Shown here: positions 1 to 7,085 of the stretch, one piece after another
Layout: the number at the start of each line of letters is the position of its first letter
Numbering within the stretch: position 1 is the first letter of the stretch
Assembly: GCA_018819175.1 (NCBI GenBank)
Contig: JAHJQQ010000007.1
Coordinates: 1-64,000, forward strand
Source: Gammaproteobacteria bacterium
Lineage (GTDB): Bacteria; Pseudomonadota; Gammaproteobacteria; Thiohalobacterales; Thiohalobacteraceae
DNA: 64,000 bases
Direction of reading: 5' to 3'
Translations under genes and position numbers: made by a program
Notes under the pieces: model-generated
The model's input: only the letters and a program-made list of their open reading frames with translations
The model's database searches: none
What the model was told of the DNA's origin: nothing

Positions 1-144
1 TAACGAATCAGGCAGTCACCGACGCGCAACATCATCATGGCCAGAGCGTATGCTCACCAACAGGCCGAATGTAGAGCCGCAGTCTGACACCTGATCTGAC
101 AAAAGAGCGCGGTTGCTTGACACAGGGGGAGTCCATGTAGTCCA

Positions 145-192
145 AGCCCAGTCGCGCGCACCAGCGCGTCGAACTGGGGCGACGTGTTAGGA
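145..192. repeat. Degenerate attC-like half site at left end of cassette array
   Basis: The segment contains complementary blocks (CCCAGT with ACTGGG, CGCGCG with CGCG) and ends in GTTAGGA at 186-192, which fits the GTTRRRY end of an attC recombination site. It lies just downstream of the first minus-strand cassette gene, as an attC should. A convincing partner end is not visible. The window opens with TAACG, which could be the other end, but that would make a site of about 190 bp, longer than usual. The site is probably eroded. Nothing else is recognisable in bases 1-144. Confidence 0.4.
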
Positions 193-204
193 ATTACGCC
201 TCGA

Positions 205-483
205 TCAATGCTCGCCATTTTGTGCCAACTTCATTGCGATATTGCCTATCGTCTTTAAATAAAGCCGCACTATTCCTTCGCTCAATTTGCCGCTCTTAGC
301 CGAACTGACCGTTCGCTCAGAATATTCTGCGTCATTGATTTTGTAGTCAATTCGACACCAAATACTTCGACGTGATGTGCTTTGGTCTATCGCCCCAATT
401 ATAGGCCTAGCAAGGATTGCACCCGCAACCGCATCTGCGCCCGCGCTGACAGCGCTCTGCTTGGCACTATCATATGCCCGCAT
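205..483 (-). CDS. Hypothetical cassette protein, possibly the frameshifted 3' half of the upstream lipoprotein gene
   Basis: This encodes 92 residues with no domain that I recognise. Its ATG (481-483) overlaps the TGA of the lipoprotein frame (470-472) by 14 bases. The first residues (MRAYDSAKQSAVSAGADA) read like the middle of a protein, and a one-base shift near 475 would join both frames into one protein of about 195 residues. Alternatively this is a translationally coupled second gene of a two-gene cassette. It lacks its own Shine-Dalgarno sequence. Its stop lies close to the GTTAGGA end of the left attC-like site. Existence as an open frame is clear; independent function is doubtful. 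Confidence 0.5.
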   Translation of the reverse strand: MRAYDSAKQSAVSAGADAVAGAILARPIIGAIDQSTSRRSIWCRIDYKINDAEYSERTVSSAKSGKLSEGIVRLYLKTIGNIAMKLAQNGEH

Positions 484-799
484 CTATACCACCCCCGTTA
501 ATAGATGCCGCTAGGGTAATTTCGTTAATTGTTATTTCGATAGACTGCTCTTGAGAAGGGTAGTTAGCGGCCAGATGATTTCTGAGGATTTCTATAAGTG
601 AGACATCAAAACTATCATCACCGTAGAAATACGATACATCGGAGTCAACCCTTTCTCTAAACAATTTCCCATCAGCTGGACGATTGTCAATTACGATGAT
701 CGCGTTACTTTTTACCTCTTGCATCTCGTATTCAAGATGCTTTGGCATTGAGCAACCGCCTAAAGAAACAAGAAATACAGCCGCGATGAACAACCTCAT
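470..799 (-). CDS. Cassette-encoded putative lipoprotein, possibly truncated by a frameshift
   Basis: The 109-residue product begins with a lipoprotein signal: MRLF, a hydrophobic stretch, then the lipobox L-G-G-C with the acceptor Cys at residue 16. It should therefore be lipid-anchored in the envelope. The rest is soluble, acidic, and not assigned to a family. An AGGA block lies about 11 bases before the ATG, inside the end of the attC at 811-884, so the gene starts almost directly at the cassette boundary. The reading frame ends within the overlapping frame of the 205-483 gene; see the frameshift note there. I infer a single cassette carrying one broken or two coupled genes. Confidence 0.6.
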   Translation of the reverse strand: MRLFIAAVFLVSLGGCSMPKHLEYEMQEVKSNAIIVIDNRPADGKLFRERVDSDVSYFYGDDSFDVSLIEILRNHLAANYPSQEQSIEITINEITLAASINGGGIDAGI

Positions 800-810
800 A
801 ATTCAATATT

Positions 811-884
811 CCTAACGTCTAAACTCTGCCGCCGTCGGAGGAGCGCCAGCGACGGAGTCGGTCGGCAGGGGTGCCTTGTTAGGC
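811..884. repeat. attC recombination site (cassette boundary)
   Basis: The site is 74 bp, begins CCTAACG (811-817) and ends GTTAGGC (878-884). The interior is strongly self-complementary (GCCGCCGTC with GACGGAGTCGGTCGGC), so the single strand can fold as attC hairpins do. The TAA stop of the following minus-strand gene (879-881) lies inside the terminal GTTAGGC, a layout repeated at two of the other sites. Confidence 0.85.
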
Positions 885-1418
885 CATGCTGTATGGTTCG
901 CCAAGTAAACTCTCACAGTCGCATAATTTGTCTAAGACTCCGCTTCTTATAAGAAAAGAAATCAGAGCTGTTATAGGTACCCCACTAAATATTATGGAGT
1001 CAAACACAGAATCTAGGATTATTTGTTTTATCGCATCAAAACTTAACAAAATGGTTGCACCATCTGCTCCCAGGGCCATCTTCTTTTTAAATTCACAATA
1101 TCGTCTGCATAGATCATCAATTCCATCACTTCCTGCCCTCTTTAGCTGAAGCAATGTTTTCTCAATTTTTTCACGAAAATTAAATGACGTGGAAGCTATT
1201 TTCCCCGTAATCCAATCTTTAATTGCGTCAACTGGAAGTTCTTCATCAAGCAGGTCTGAGGGTAACTCATCTAAAGATCTCAACCATTCCTTCATTTCTA
1301 TATATGCCTGATATTCAAGCAAGCGTTGCAGAGGCCCAGCAATTTCTTCTGAGTCCATTACTCCCGTAGTAACAGCTATATTTTCTACAGTAGACATTGA
1401 TACAGTTTGCATATGCAT
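879..1418 (-). CDS. Hypothetical cassette protein
   Basis: The product has 179 residues and is not recognised. The N-terminal two thirds are charged and predicted helical. Residues around 120-160 contain hydrophobic runs (ATILLSFDAIKQIIL; ITALISFLI), and four Cys occur (two in CRRYCEF around residue 107 and two in a C-x-C near the C terminus). A GGAGG lies nine bases before the ATG at 1418, fixing the start. It ends in the attC at 811-884. Low GC compared with the core genes to the right (many A/T-ending codons) fits a captured cassette. Confidence 0.7.
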   Translation of the reverse strand: MHMQTVSMSTVENIAVTTGVMDSEEIAGPLQRLLEYQAYIEMKEWLRSLDELPSDLLDEELPVDAIKDWITGKIASTSFNFREKIEKTLLQLKRAGSDGIDDLCRRYCEFKKKMALGADGATILLSFDAIKQIILDSVFDSIIFSGVPITALISFLIRSGVLDKLCDCESLLGEPYSMA

Positions 1419-1467
1419 CTCAGCTATCCTCCAAATATTTCTAGCTGCGCCCTACTTCACCAATTGG

Positions 1468-1527
1468 CCTAACGTTTGCCATAAAGCGCGCCGCTTTTCG
1501 GCGTCGCTTTTGATGGCATTGTTATGT
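1468..1527. repeat. attC recombination site
   Basis: The site is 60 bp, from CCTAACG (1468-1474) to GTTATGT (1521-1527). Internal arms TTGCCATAAAGCG and the matching CGC..TTTTGATGGCA pair imperfectly. It overlaps the stop codon (1522-1524) of the next minus-strand gene. Confidence 0.85.
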
Positions 1528-1860
1528 GTTTTCTCTCATTCTTGCCGCGGACTTAGGCAAGTCTATAATTTTAAGCACTGTGCCAAAGCCTACCACTCGG
1601 TTACCTTCCCTAACAAGAAACGGCATTGAAGGATAAACTTTTCCCTCATGCTCTTGCGGTGAAAGAAGAGCTAAATATGCTTTAACTCTTTCACCAGGCG
1701 CTACCGTTTCTGTTCCTATATATTCATGAACAGCATCCCAATCATTACCATTATAAAAAAATTGTGGTCGATAACCGGAAAATGCGGGCTTCTCTCTGCC
1801 GCCATGCTCTTTGCGCAAGAACTCAATTTCTACTTCTATATCTTTAGGTAATTCTTTCAT
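1522..1860 (-). CDS. Stand-alone EF-Tu domain III homologue in a gene cassette
   Basis: The 112-residue product aligns by eye with the C-terminal beta-barrel (domain III) of elongation factor Tu. It has the order EVEIEFL, a GGRE..PAFSGYRPQFF block (residues 20-35), a V-x-P-G-E-x-V-K block near residue 52, and the terminal FLVREGNRVVGFGTVLKII (about 80-98), which parallels the EF-Tu segment FAIREGGRTVGAGVVxKI. The GTPase domain and domain II are absent, and the gene starts and stops within one cassette, so this is not a truncated tuf beside its remains. In full EF-Tu this domain contacts tRNA and EF-Ts. The function here is unknown; a decoy or modulator of translation or of EF-Tu-directed toxins is only a guess. 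No good Shine-Dalgarno is visible. Confidence 0.8.
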   Translation of the reverse strand: MKELPKDIEVEIEFLRKEHGGREKPAFSGYRPQFFYNGNDWDAVHEYIGTETVAPGERVKAYLALLSPQEHEGKVYPSMPFLVREGNRVVGFGTVLKIIDLPKSAARMRENT

Positions 1861-1873
1861 TATTCTTTATACA

Positions 1874-1959
1874 CATAACGTTGCCATAAGGGGCCGGAAC
1901 AAGCGTAGCTTGCGGAGGTCCCAGCGAGTGAAACGAGCGATTTTATGGCCTTGTTATGC
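1874..1959. repeat. attC recombination site
   Basis: The site is 86 bp, from CATAACG (1874-1880) to GTTATGC (1953-1959). The pairs TTGCCATAA/TTTATGGC and CGTAGCTTGCGG with CCAGCGAGTGAAACG form the stem. The outer ends are perfect complements (GCATAAC/GTTATGC style), and the next gene's stop codon is 1954-1956. Confidence 0.88.
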
Positions 1960-2355
1960 ATTGCTCGGCTCGTTGACAGTGTGACGTGCCCGAGACCAGA
2001 AGGCGAACCCGGACACTAAGGAAATCCAGGAGAACTGGACAAAGTGATGGACATCTTGGATCAGGAGCCCATCGATAATTGCCCAAGGCACGATACAGAA
2101 GAATGCGACGGATATTGGGTTGACCCAACCGAACCGGCGCAGTAGATAAAATAGTGGTAAGCCATACACCACCAATGCGCCCAAGGCAAATAATGCTCCG
2201 GGAATGCCGATCATTGCGTGGTAGCTGAGCAAATTAACGAACGTCATATCAGACTCTGCGAATCCGTACACAAACCACGCACCAATTGCATACAGGCTAG
2301 TAGCCACTGGAACGGCTATTGCACCTAGTAGAATTCCTTGGATGATGTACTTCAT
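1954..2355 (-). CDS. Small integral membrane protein (cassette gene)
   Basis: The 133-residue product has about four hydrophobic segments: residues 4-30, 38-62, 80-98 and 105-122 approximately, separated by short charged loops (LLRRFGW; RARH). It resembles no enzyme I know, but small membrane proteins of this type are common in integron cassettes. The ATG follows the attC end by only a dozen bases and has no clear ribosome-binding site, so translation may depend on an upstream cassette. The stop lies in the downstream attC. Confidence 0.7.
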   Translation of the reverse strand: MKYIIQGILLGAIAVPVATSLYAIGAWFVYGFAESDMTFVNLLSYHAMIGIPGALFALGALVVYGLPLFYLLRRFGWVNPISVAFFCIVPWAIIDGLLIQDVHHFVQFSWISLVSGFAFWSRARHTVNEPSNA

Positions 2356-2366
2356 TAGTTTTTATG

Positions 2367-2422
2367 CATAACGTTTTAACTCAGCCGACGCGTTAGCGGT
2401 CGGCTGGGGTTTCTTGTTAAGG
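2367..2422. repeat. attC recombination site
   Basis: The site is 56 bp, from CATAACG (2367-2373) to GTTAAGG (2416-2422). The central arms CAGCCGACGC and GCGGTCGGCTG form an almost perfect stem around a short loop. Confidence 0.88.
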
Positions 2423-2424
2423 TA

Positions 2425-2811
2425 TTATTCAACACCCTTGAGAACTCGCGAAATTACCGCACAAACATCTTCACTTGCATCGCATTTTCTTGGAGTTGAA
2501 TCACGATATTCTTCAATGAAGTTGATTGCTCTTACATACACATTGGGGTCAGCGCTTGGCAAGCCAACAAGATATTTACTAAGATCTTCTCCCGACATGG
2601 CATACTCAACAATAGCAGTATCCAATTCCAGCTCGAGAGAATCTATAACCTTCTCTGTTTCACCCTCACGCAAATTTTTAAGGTTATTTACAGTAAACAT
2701 TGCATCTAAGGCGCTTTGTTTTTGAGCGTACTCATAACCTTTAACAAAGCCTAACCATAAACCCGCATAAGACGAAGCCAGAACAACCAGCACTATTAGT
2801 ATTATTCTCAT
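2425..2811 (-). CDS. Hypothetical membrane-anchored cassette protein
   Basis: The 128-residue product has one N-terminal transmembrane segment or uncleaved signal (residues 2-24, MRIILIVLVVLASSYAGLWL). A soluble, acidic, mostly helical domain follows, with two Cys near the C terminus (CDASEDVC, about 110-117). That Cys pair could form a disulfide if the domain is periplasmic. I do not recognise the family. The stop codon directly follows the attC at 2367-2422. Confidence 0.65.
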   Translation of the reverse strand: MRIILIVLVVLASSYAGLWLGFVKGYEYAQKQSALDAMFTVNNLKNLREGETEKVIDSLELELDTAIVEYAMSGEDLSKYLVGLPSADPNVYVRAINFIEEYRDSTPRKCDASEDVCAVISRVLKGVE

Positions 2812-2824
2812 GGTTTCTTTAATA

Positions 2825-2897
2825 CCTTAACGATGGAAACTAACTGGTTCCACCAGCGCGTTTGCTGGTGGAATCCAGTTGAGTGACTTGCTAAGGC
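2825..2897. repeat. attC recombination site, last recognisable in the array
   Basis: The site is 73 bp, from CCTTAACG (2825-2832) to GCTAAGGC (2890-2897). The stem arms TTCCACCAGCG and TTTGCTGGTGGAA are nearly perfect. The GTT of the consensus end reads GCT here, so the site may be weakened. No convincing coding sequence follows it, so the outermost cassette is empty or destroyed. Confidence 0.8.
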
Positions 2898-2941
2898 TTG
2901 CCACATTACTTATTTCGGGAGACAACGAATGACGATTTAGT

Positions 2942-3088
2942 CGTAAGCAAAATCGGAAGCGGGCCAAAAATATTCGTATCCCTAAACCAAAGCACATTTC
3001 TCTATTAACAAACTTGTTATAGAAGAATGTGTTTTGGTTTAGGTGATAACATATTTTCATTTTTTTGGCCCGCCTCCTTATTCGCTTT
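2942..3088. repeat. Large imperfect palindrome (about 147 bp)
   Basis: The left half (2942-3010) reappears as its reverse complement in the right half (3011-3088). Matching blocks are GCGGGCCAAAAA with TTTTTTTGGCCCGC, CCTAAACCAAAGCACATT with the complement of AATGTGTTTTGGTTTAGG, and CTATTAACAA with the complement of CTTGTTATAG. The whole segment can fold into one long hairpin. It is AT-rich and lies beyond the last attC. It could be a MITE, a non-standard attC or att fragment, or a duplicated inverted sequence. The open frame crossing it (2827-3060) is not credible. Confidence 0.8.
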
Positions 3089-3531
3089 CGATGTCGGTAA
3101 TTAGCTATCCATGCTGTTATGTTTTATTAGCTTTAGCAGTGAATTAGACGGAGACTATGTATAACGAGATAGGCGGAATCTGTCTATCACGGAAAACCGA
3201 GCCTGATCGCGCCAAGAATCGCTGAAACCGAACGCACCTGAAATTCAGCCACCCGTGTCACCGCTCAGGCCTCCCGGCTTACACCCCATCCCGTAGGCGC
3301 AGCCGAGCATCGCAGGGGCAATCGGGGTAAGCGCGCCTCCTGTCTGAGCCGTTCTGACGTTTAGAACGGCGAGTTCGGCGCGCGCCGATTGATCCGAGAA
3401 GCGCAGGGAACCCCGAAGGGGCAAGCCTCCGGGCCGCCTTTCTTTTGGGTACTTTTCTTTGGCGGCGCAAAGAAAAGTACCTCGCCCGGCAGGGGCGAAA
3501 GGAAGGCAATACAGTAACGCGCAGCAATCAA
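3089..3531. other. Gene-free stretch with hairpin between palindrome and IS element
   Basis: I find no credible gene here. At 3448-3481 there is a perfect 14-bp stem (GGTACTTTTCTTTG and its complement) with a 6-nt GCGGCG loop, a repeat type I have seen in other proteobacterial genomes. The segment before it is GC-rich and yields overlapping open frames in several phases, typical of repeat-derived non-coding DNA. Confidence 0.5.
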
Positions 3532-4126
3532 ATACCACCCGCAGAGCGGGTGGTATGAAGAAAGCCCCCGGAGGGGGCTATTGTTAAAGCCCCGCCAGTC
3601 GCATCTGCTCCTGACGCTTCTCTTCCTGCTCCTGGTTCCGAATGTACTCCCGGATCACCTGCTCCTCTAAACCTACTGTACTGACGCAATAGCCCCGAGC
3701 CCAGAAATGGCGCCCTGTGAAATTCCGCTTCACCTGCAGATACTCCCGGAAAATCCTGATCGCCGACTTCCCCTTCAAAAAGCCTACCGTATGCGCCACG
3801 CTGAACTTCGGCGGTATCATCAACAGCATGTGGATGTGATCACGCATCGCATAACCCTCGACTAACTCTAGCCCACCCTGACGACATAACTCTCGAAAAA
3901 TCCCTCCAATTTCCTTCCGTAAGGTCCCGTAGATCGACTGTTTACGATACTTCGGCACAAATACAATGTGATATCTGCAATAATGCTTAACGTGAGCTTG
4001 GCTCTGCCACTCTCTCATATTGGCCTCCTATTAGAACTTGCCGGTTCAATGGGAGGCCAATCTTCTTACAACGCACTAAGGAACGGCAGAGCCTTGTCGT
4101 GTCGCACCGCCAAAGGCGGTGGTTTA
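3532..4126 (-). mobile_element. IS200-type insertion element
   Basis: A single Y1 transposase gene is bracketed by strong hairpins rather than terminal inverted repeats, as in the IS200 group. On the downstream side are 3532-3556 (perfect 11-bp stem) and the AGCCCCC/GGGGGCT hairpin at 3563-3579. Upstream are the TTGGCCTCC/GGAGGCCAA stem at about 4020-4063 and CACCGCC-AAA-GGCGGTG near 4108-4125. Exact ends cannot be set without an empty-site comparison. The upstream hairpin overlaps the start region and may limit transposase expression, as known for IS200. Confidence 0.7.
3584..4018 (-). CDS. tnpA: IS200-like Y1 (HUH) transposase
   Basis: The 144-residue product has the full layout of the IS200 transposase family: an N-terminal HYCRYHIVFVPKYR strand, the metal-binding HUH motif as H-I-H (in RDHIHMLL, about residue 61), and the catalytic Tyr in VIREYIRNQ near residue 125. 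Such enzymes cut single-stranded hairpin ends and rejoin them without duplicating the target. The length is typical, so the gene may be intact. It is alone, with no TnpB/IscB partner. It lies between the cassette array and hslO, where an integrase might otherwise have been. Confidence 0.93.
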   Translation of the reverse strand: MREWQSQAHVKHYCRYHIVFVPKYRKQSIYGTLRKEIGGIFRELCRQGGLELVEGYAMRDHIHMLLMIPPKFSVAHTVGFLKGKSAIRIFREYLQVKRNFTGRHFWARGYCVSTVGLEEQVIREYIRNQEQEEKRQEQMRLAGL

Positions 4127-4186
4127 CCTAGATTTAATTACGATGAAAAAATTGTCGGACGCGCGGCTACATCCCCCTCTCCCTGG

Positions 4187-4209
4187 CCCTCTCCCACAAG
4201 GGGAGAGGG
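4187..4209. repeat. Short CCCTCTCCC / GGGAGAGGG inverted repeat
   Basis: CCCTCTCCC is followed after four bases by GGGAGAGGG. The same pyrimidine-rich core (CCCTCTCCCTxxCCCTCTCC) occurs inside the MITE copies at 36221 and 48240, so this is probably a related remnant without its ends. Confidence 0.6.
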
Positions 4210-4251
4210 AACTTACCTTCTTACCCGGGTGACACATGGTGATGAAAAAAC

Positions 4252-5136
4252 TCAATGCCGCGTCGGCGGCACCGCCGGCTGATGATCCGCCGCGGCAAAC
4301 AGCTTCTCCACATCCACCGGATCGAACAGATAATTCTGATTACAGAATTCGCAATCAACGCTGACGCGCCCCTGCTCGGCGATAATGCTCTGCACCTCGG
4401 GATAACCCAGACTGCGCAAGACGGTCTCGATGCGTTCGCGCGTGCAGGTGCAGCGGAAACTGACCGGCTCCGGCTCGAACAGGCGTACATCTTCCTCATG
4501 GAACAGGCGGTGCAGCACGTCACGCTGCGGCAACGCCAACAGCTCTTCATTGCTCAGTGTATCGGCGAGTTGTCCGGTACGATTCCAGGCATCTTCATCC
4601 TCGGTTTCACCCGGCAGCGCCTGCAGCAACATGCCGGCGGCACGTTCGCCATTCGCACCCAGCCATAAGCGCGTGGCGAGCTGCTCCGAGCGCACGAAAT
4701 AATCCTCCAATGCGCGCGCCAGGTTTTCTTCGGTTTCCAGGGCAACTATCCCTTGATAGCGTTCACGTTCGCCACCTTGATCGAGGGTTATGGCGAGACG
4801 TGCCTTGCCGACCAGTTGCGCAAGTGGGCCCGGCAATACCGGATCAGTCCAGTGCGCAAGCCCACGCAGGGTGCGATCGGATTTCACCTGCACGACGATC
4901 ATCGATACCGGACCATCGCCTTGAATCTGCAGAATCAGCGAGCCGTTGAACTTGATCGTGGTAATAAGCAGCGCGGCGGCAGCCATGGCCTGACCGAGCA
5001 GCTCACGGACAGGTTCGGGGTAATCATGGCGTTCAAGAATTGCGCGCCAGGTTGCATCCAGATGCACCAGTTCGCCGCGCACATTGGTGCGTTCGAAAAT
5101 GAACCGGCTTATCACATCGCTGTCACGTTGAGGCAT
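4252..5136 (-). CDS. hslO: Hsp33 redox-regulated chaperone
   Basis: Hsp33 is a cytoplasmic holdase activated by oxidation: zinc release lets the C-terminal cysteines form disulfides and exposes the binding surface. The 294-residue product has the N-terminal domain (MAAAALLITTIKFNGSLILQ, about 48-70) and the four-Cys redox switch near the C terminus, C-T-C (about residue 229) and C-E-F-C (about 262). The length fits the family. It is transcribed toward the IS element, behind gatB but separated from it by a perfect 26-bp inverted repeat, so it probably has its own promoter. Confidence 0.96.
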   Translation of the reverse strand: MPQRDSDVISRFIFERTNVRGELVHLDATWRAILERHDYPEPVRELLGQAMAAAALLITTIKFNGSLILQIQGDGPVSMIVVQVKSDRTLRGLAHWTDPVLPGPLAQLVGKARLAITLDQGGERERYQGIVALETEENLARALEDYFVRSEQLATRLWLGANGERAAGMLLQALPGETEDEDAWNRTGQLADTLSNEELLALPQRDVLHRLFHEEDVRLFEPEPVSFRCTCTRERIETVLRSLGYPEVQSIIAEQGRVSVDCEFCNQNYLFDPVDVEKLFAAADHQPAVPPTRH

Positions 5137-5200
5137 GCTGTTTGCTCGATATTGGCATTCCTATTTTCTGAACCGCCAAGACGTGAAGAAAACCTTTTGG

Positions 5201-5342
5201 AACCGCAAAGGCGCAGAGGCGCAAAGGAAACCATTTTAAAAATATAACCCAGAATTCTTATTGACTTGATCACATACTAAAGCAACTAACCAACCCATCA
5301 ACAATATGCATATTTTCTTTGCGCCTCTGCGCCTTTGCGGTT
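5201..5342. repeat. Inverted tandem-unit element, family B (CGCAAAGG units)
   Basis: The left arm 5201-5226 (AACCGCAAAGG then CGCAGAGG then CGCAAAG) is perfectly complementary over 26 nt to the right arm 5317-5342. The AT-rich spacer is about 90 nt. An additional partial unit (AACCGCCAAGACG, 5171-5183) precedes it and GCGGTTC follows. It fills the gap between hslO and gatB. Confidence 0.9.
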
Positions 5343-5370
5343 CAAAGATTTTTTGCGGTTCGAAACAAAA

Positions 5371-6807
5371 CTACCCAGCCAGCATCTTCTTCAGCAACTC
5401 ATTGAGCTGCGCCGGGTTGGCCTTGCCGCCCATGGCTTTCATGACCTGACCGACGAAGAAGCCGAGCAGTTTGTCCTGTCCGGCGCGGTAGCCTTCGACC
5501 TGCTTCGGGTTCTTGGCCATGATGTCATTGATGGCCGTTTCGATAGCACCGGTGTCGGTGATCTGCTTCAGACCTTTCTTGTCGATCACGGCATCGGCAT
5601 CGCCTTCGCCGTTCCACATCGCCTCGAATACGTCTTTGGCAATCTTGCCGGAGATGGTGTTGTCGACAATGCGTTTGATCATGCCGGCCAGCAATTCAGC
5701 GCTCACCGGCGACTCGCCGATCTCTTTGTTCTCTTTATTTAGGAACCCGGAGACATCGCCCATCACCCAGTTGGCGCAGAGTTTGGGTTCACTACCGACA
5801 CTGGTGACGACCGATTCGTAGTAGTCCGCCAATTCACGCGAGGCCGTCAATACGGCGGCATCATAGGCCGACAACCCGTACTGCTCGACAAAGCGCAGCT
5901 TCTTCGCATCGGGCAATTCCGGCAGAGTCGCGCGCACCTGCTCGATAAATTCGGCATCGAGTTCCACCGGCAGCAGATCCGGGTCGGGGAAATAGCGGTA
6001 GTCGTTGGCCTCTTCCTTGGCGCGCATGGAGCGCGTCTCGTCCTTGTTGGCGTCGTACAGGCGCGTTTCCTGGACGATCTTGCCGCCGTTCTCGATAATC
6101 TCAATCTGGCGCTCGACTTCGTAATTGATCGCCTTCTCGACATAGCGGAACGAGTTGATGTTCTTGATCTCGGCGCGGGTGCCGAATTCCTTCTGGCCTT
6201 TCGGGCGCACGGACACGTTGGCGTCGCAGCGGAACGAGCCTTCCTGCATATTGCCGTCGCAGATTTCCAGATAACGCACCAGCGAGTGGATCTTTTTCAT
6301 ATAGGCGACCGCTTCCTTGGCGGAACGCATGTCCGGCTCGGATACGATCTCCAACAGCGGCGTGCCGGCGCGATTGAGATCGACACCGGTCTGGCCGTGA
6401 AAATCTTCGTGCAGGGATTTACCGGCGTCTTCTTCCAGATGCGCGCGCGTGACACCGATGCGTTTGGTAGTACCGTCTTCCAGCTCGATATCCAAAATGC
6501 CGTGCTGCACGATCGGTAGTTCGTACTGACTGATCTGATAACCCTTGGGCAGATCGGGATAGAAATAATTCTTACGTGCGAAGACTGAACGCTCCGCTAC
6601 TGTCGAACTGGTAGCGAGACCGAACTTCGCCGCCATACGCACCGCTTCTTTATTCAACACCGGCAATACACCCGGCATACCCAGATCAACGGCGCAGGCC
6701 TGCGTATTCGGCTCGGCGCCATAGGCCGTTGCCGCCGCCGAAAAGATCTTGCTCTTCGTCGCCAGCTGCGCGTGGATCTCAAGCCCGATGACTGTTTCCC
6801 ATTCCAT
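5371..6807 (-). CDS. gatB: Aspartyl/glutamyl-tRNA amidotransferase subunit B
   Basis: GatB binds mischarged Asp-tRNA(Asn) or Glu-tRNA(Gln), activates the acyl group with ATP and receives ammonia from GatA. The 478-residue product has GLEIHAQL at the N terminus (residues 8-15), DLPKGYQISQYELP (about 75-88), AGTPLLEIVSEPD (about 150) and a C-terminal YqeY-like tail. A frame open to 6837 exists, but MEWETVIGLEIH at 6807 is the family start and has GAGG upstream. It is the last gene of the gatCAB set, separated from gatA by a repeat-filled gap of about 280 bp. Confidence 0.96.
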   Translation of the reverse strand: MEWETVIGLEIHAQLATKSKIFSAAATAYGAEPNTQACAVDLGMPGVLPVLNKEAVRMAAKFGLATSSTVAERSVFARKNYFYPDLPKGYQISQYELPIVQHGILDIELEDGTTKRIGVTRAHLEEDAGKSLHEDFHGQTGVDLNRAGTPLLEIVSEPDMRSAKEAVAYMKKIHSLVRYLEICDGNMQEGSFRCDANVSVRPKGQKEFGTRAEIKNINSFRYVEKAINYEVERQIEIIENGGKIVQETRLYDANKDETRSMRAKEEANDYRYFPDPDLLPVELDAEFIEQVRATLPELPDAKKLRFVEQYGLSAYDAAVLTASRELADYYESVVTSVGSEPKLCANWVMGDVSGFLNKENKEIGESPVSAELLAGMIKRIVDNTISGKIAKDVFEAMWNGEGDADAVIDKKGLKQITDTGAIETAINDIMAKNPKQVEGYRAGQDKLLGFFVGQVMKAMGGKANPAQLNELLKKMLAG

Positions 6808-6821
6808 TTCTACAACCTCAT

Positions 6822-7081
6822 TTTCACACCAGAGCACACAGAGTGCGCTGAGGAAAGCCGATTAACTAAACTTAACGCCTATGCTCTGCCTGGATCGATG
6901 GCATATTTGCTTATCGCACCATGCTATCTATTTCAAAATCTTTTCTCACACCAAAGGCCGCAGAGTACGCAAAGAATGAATAGAATTTCGAAACAAGCCT
7001 CGAACTCTTACCAATCCCGAGATCTTTAAGGTTTTTTATATAAGCATTTCTCTGCGTTCTTTGCGATCTCTGGTGTGAATC
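6822..7081. repeat. Inverted tandem-unit element, family C (CGCAGAGxACGCAAAG units)
   Basis: Two left-type segments (CACACCAGAGCACACAGAG at about 6826, CACACCAAAGGCCGCAGAG at about 6948) face one right-type segment at about 7044-7081 that ends CTCTGGTGTGAATC. The complement is imperfect but clear. It occupies the gap between gatA and gatB. Confidence 0.75.
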
Positions 7082-7085
7082 AATA

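Noticed and set aside
2827..3060. Minus-strand open frame of 77 codons
   Set aside because: It runs through half of a large palindrome and the whole attC at 2825-2897, lacks family resemblance, and is best explained by chance.
3245..3538. Minus-strand open frame of 97 codons
   Set aside because: It covers GC-rich repeat DNA with a perfect hairpin, several phases are open at once, and the product is rich in Arg, Gly and Pro without a domain.
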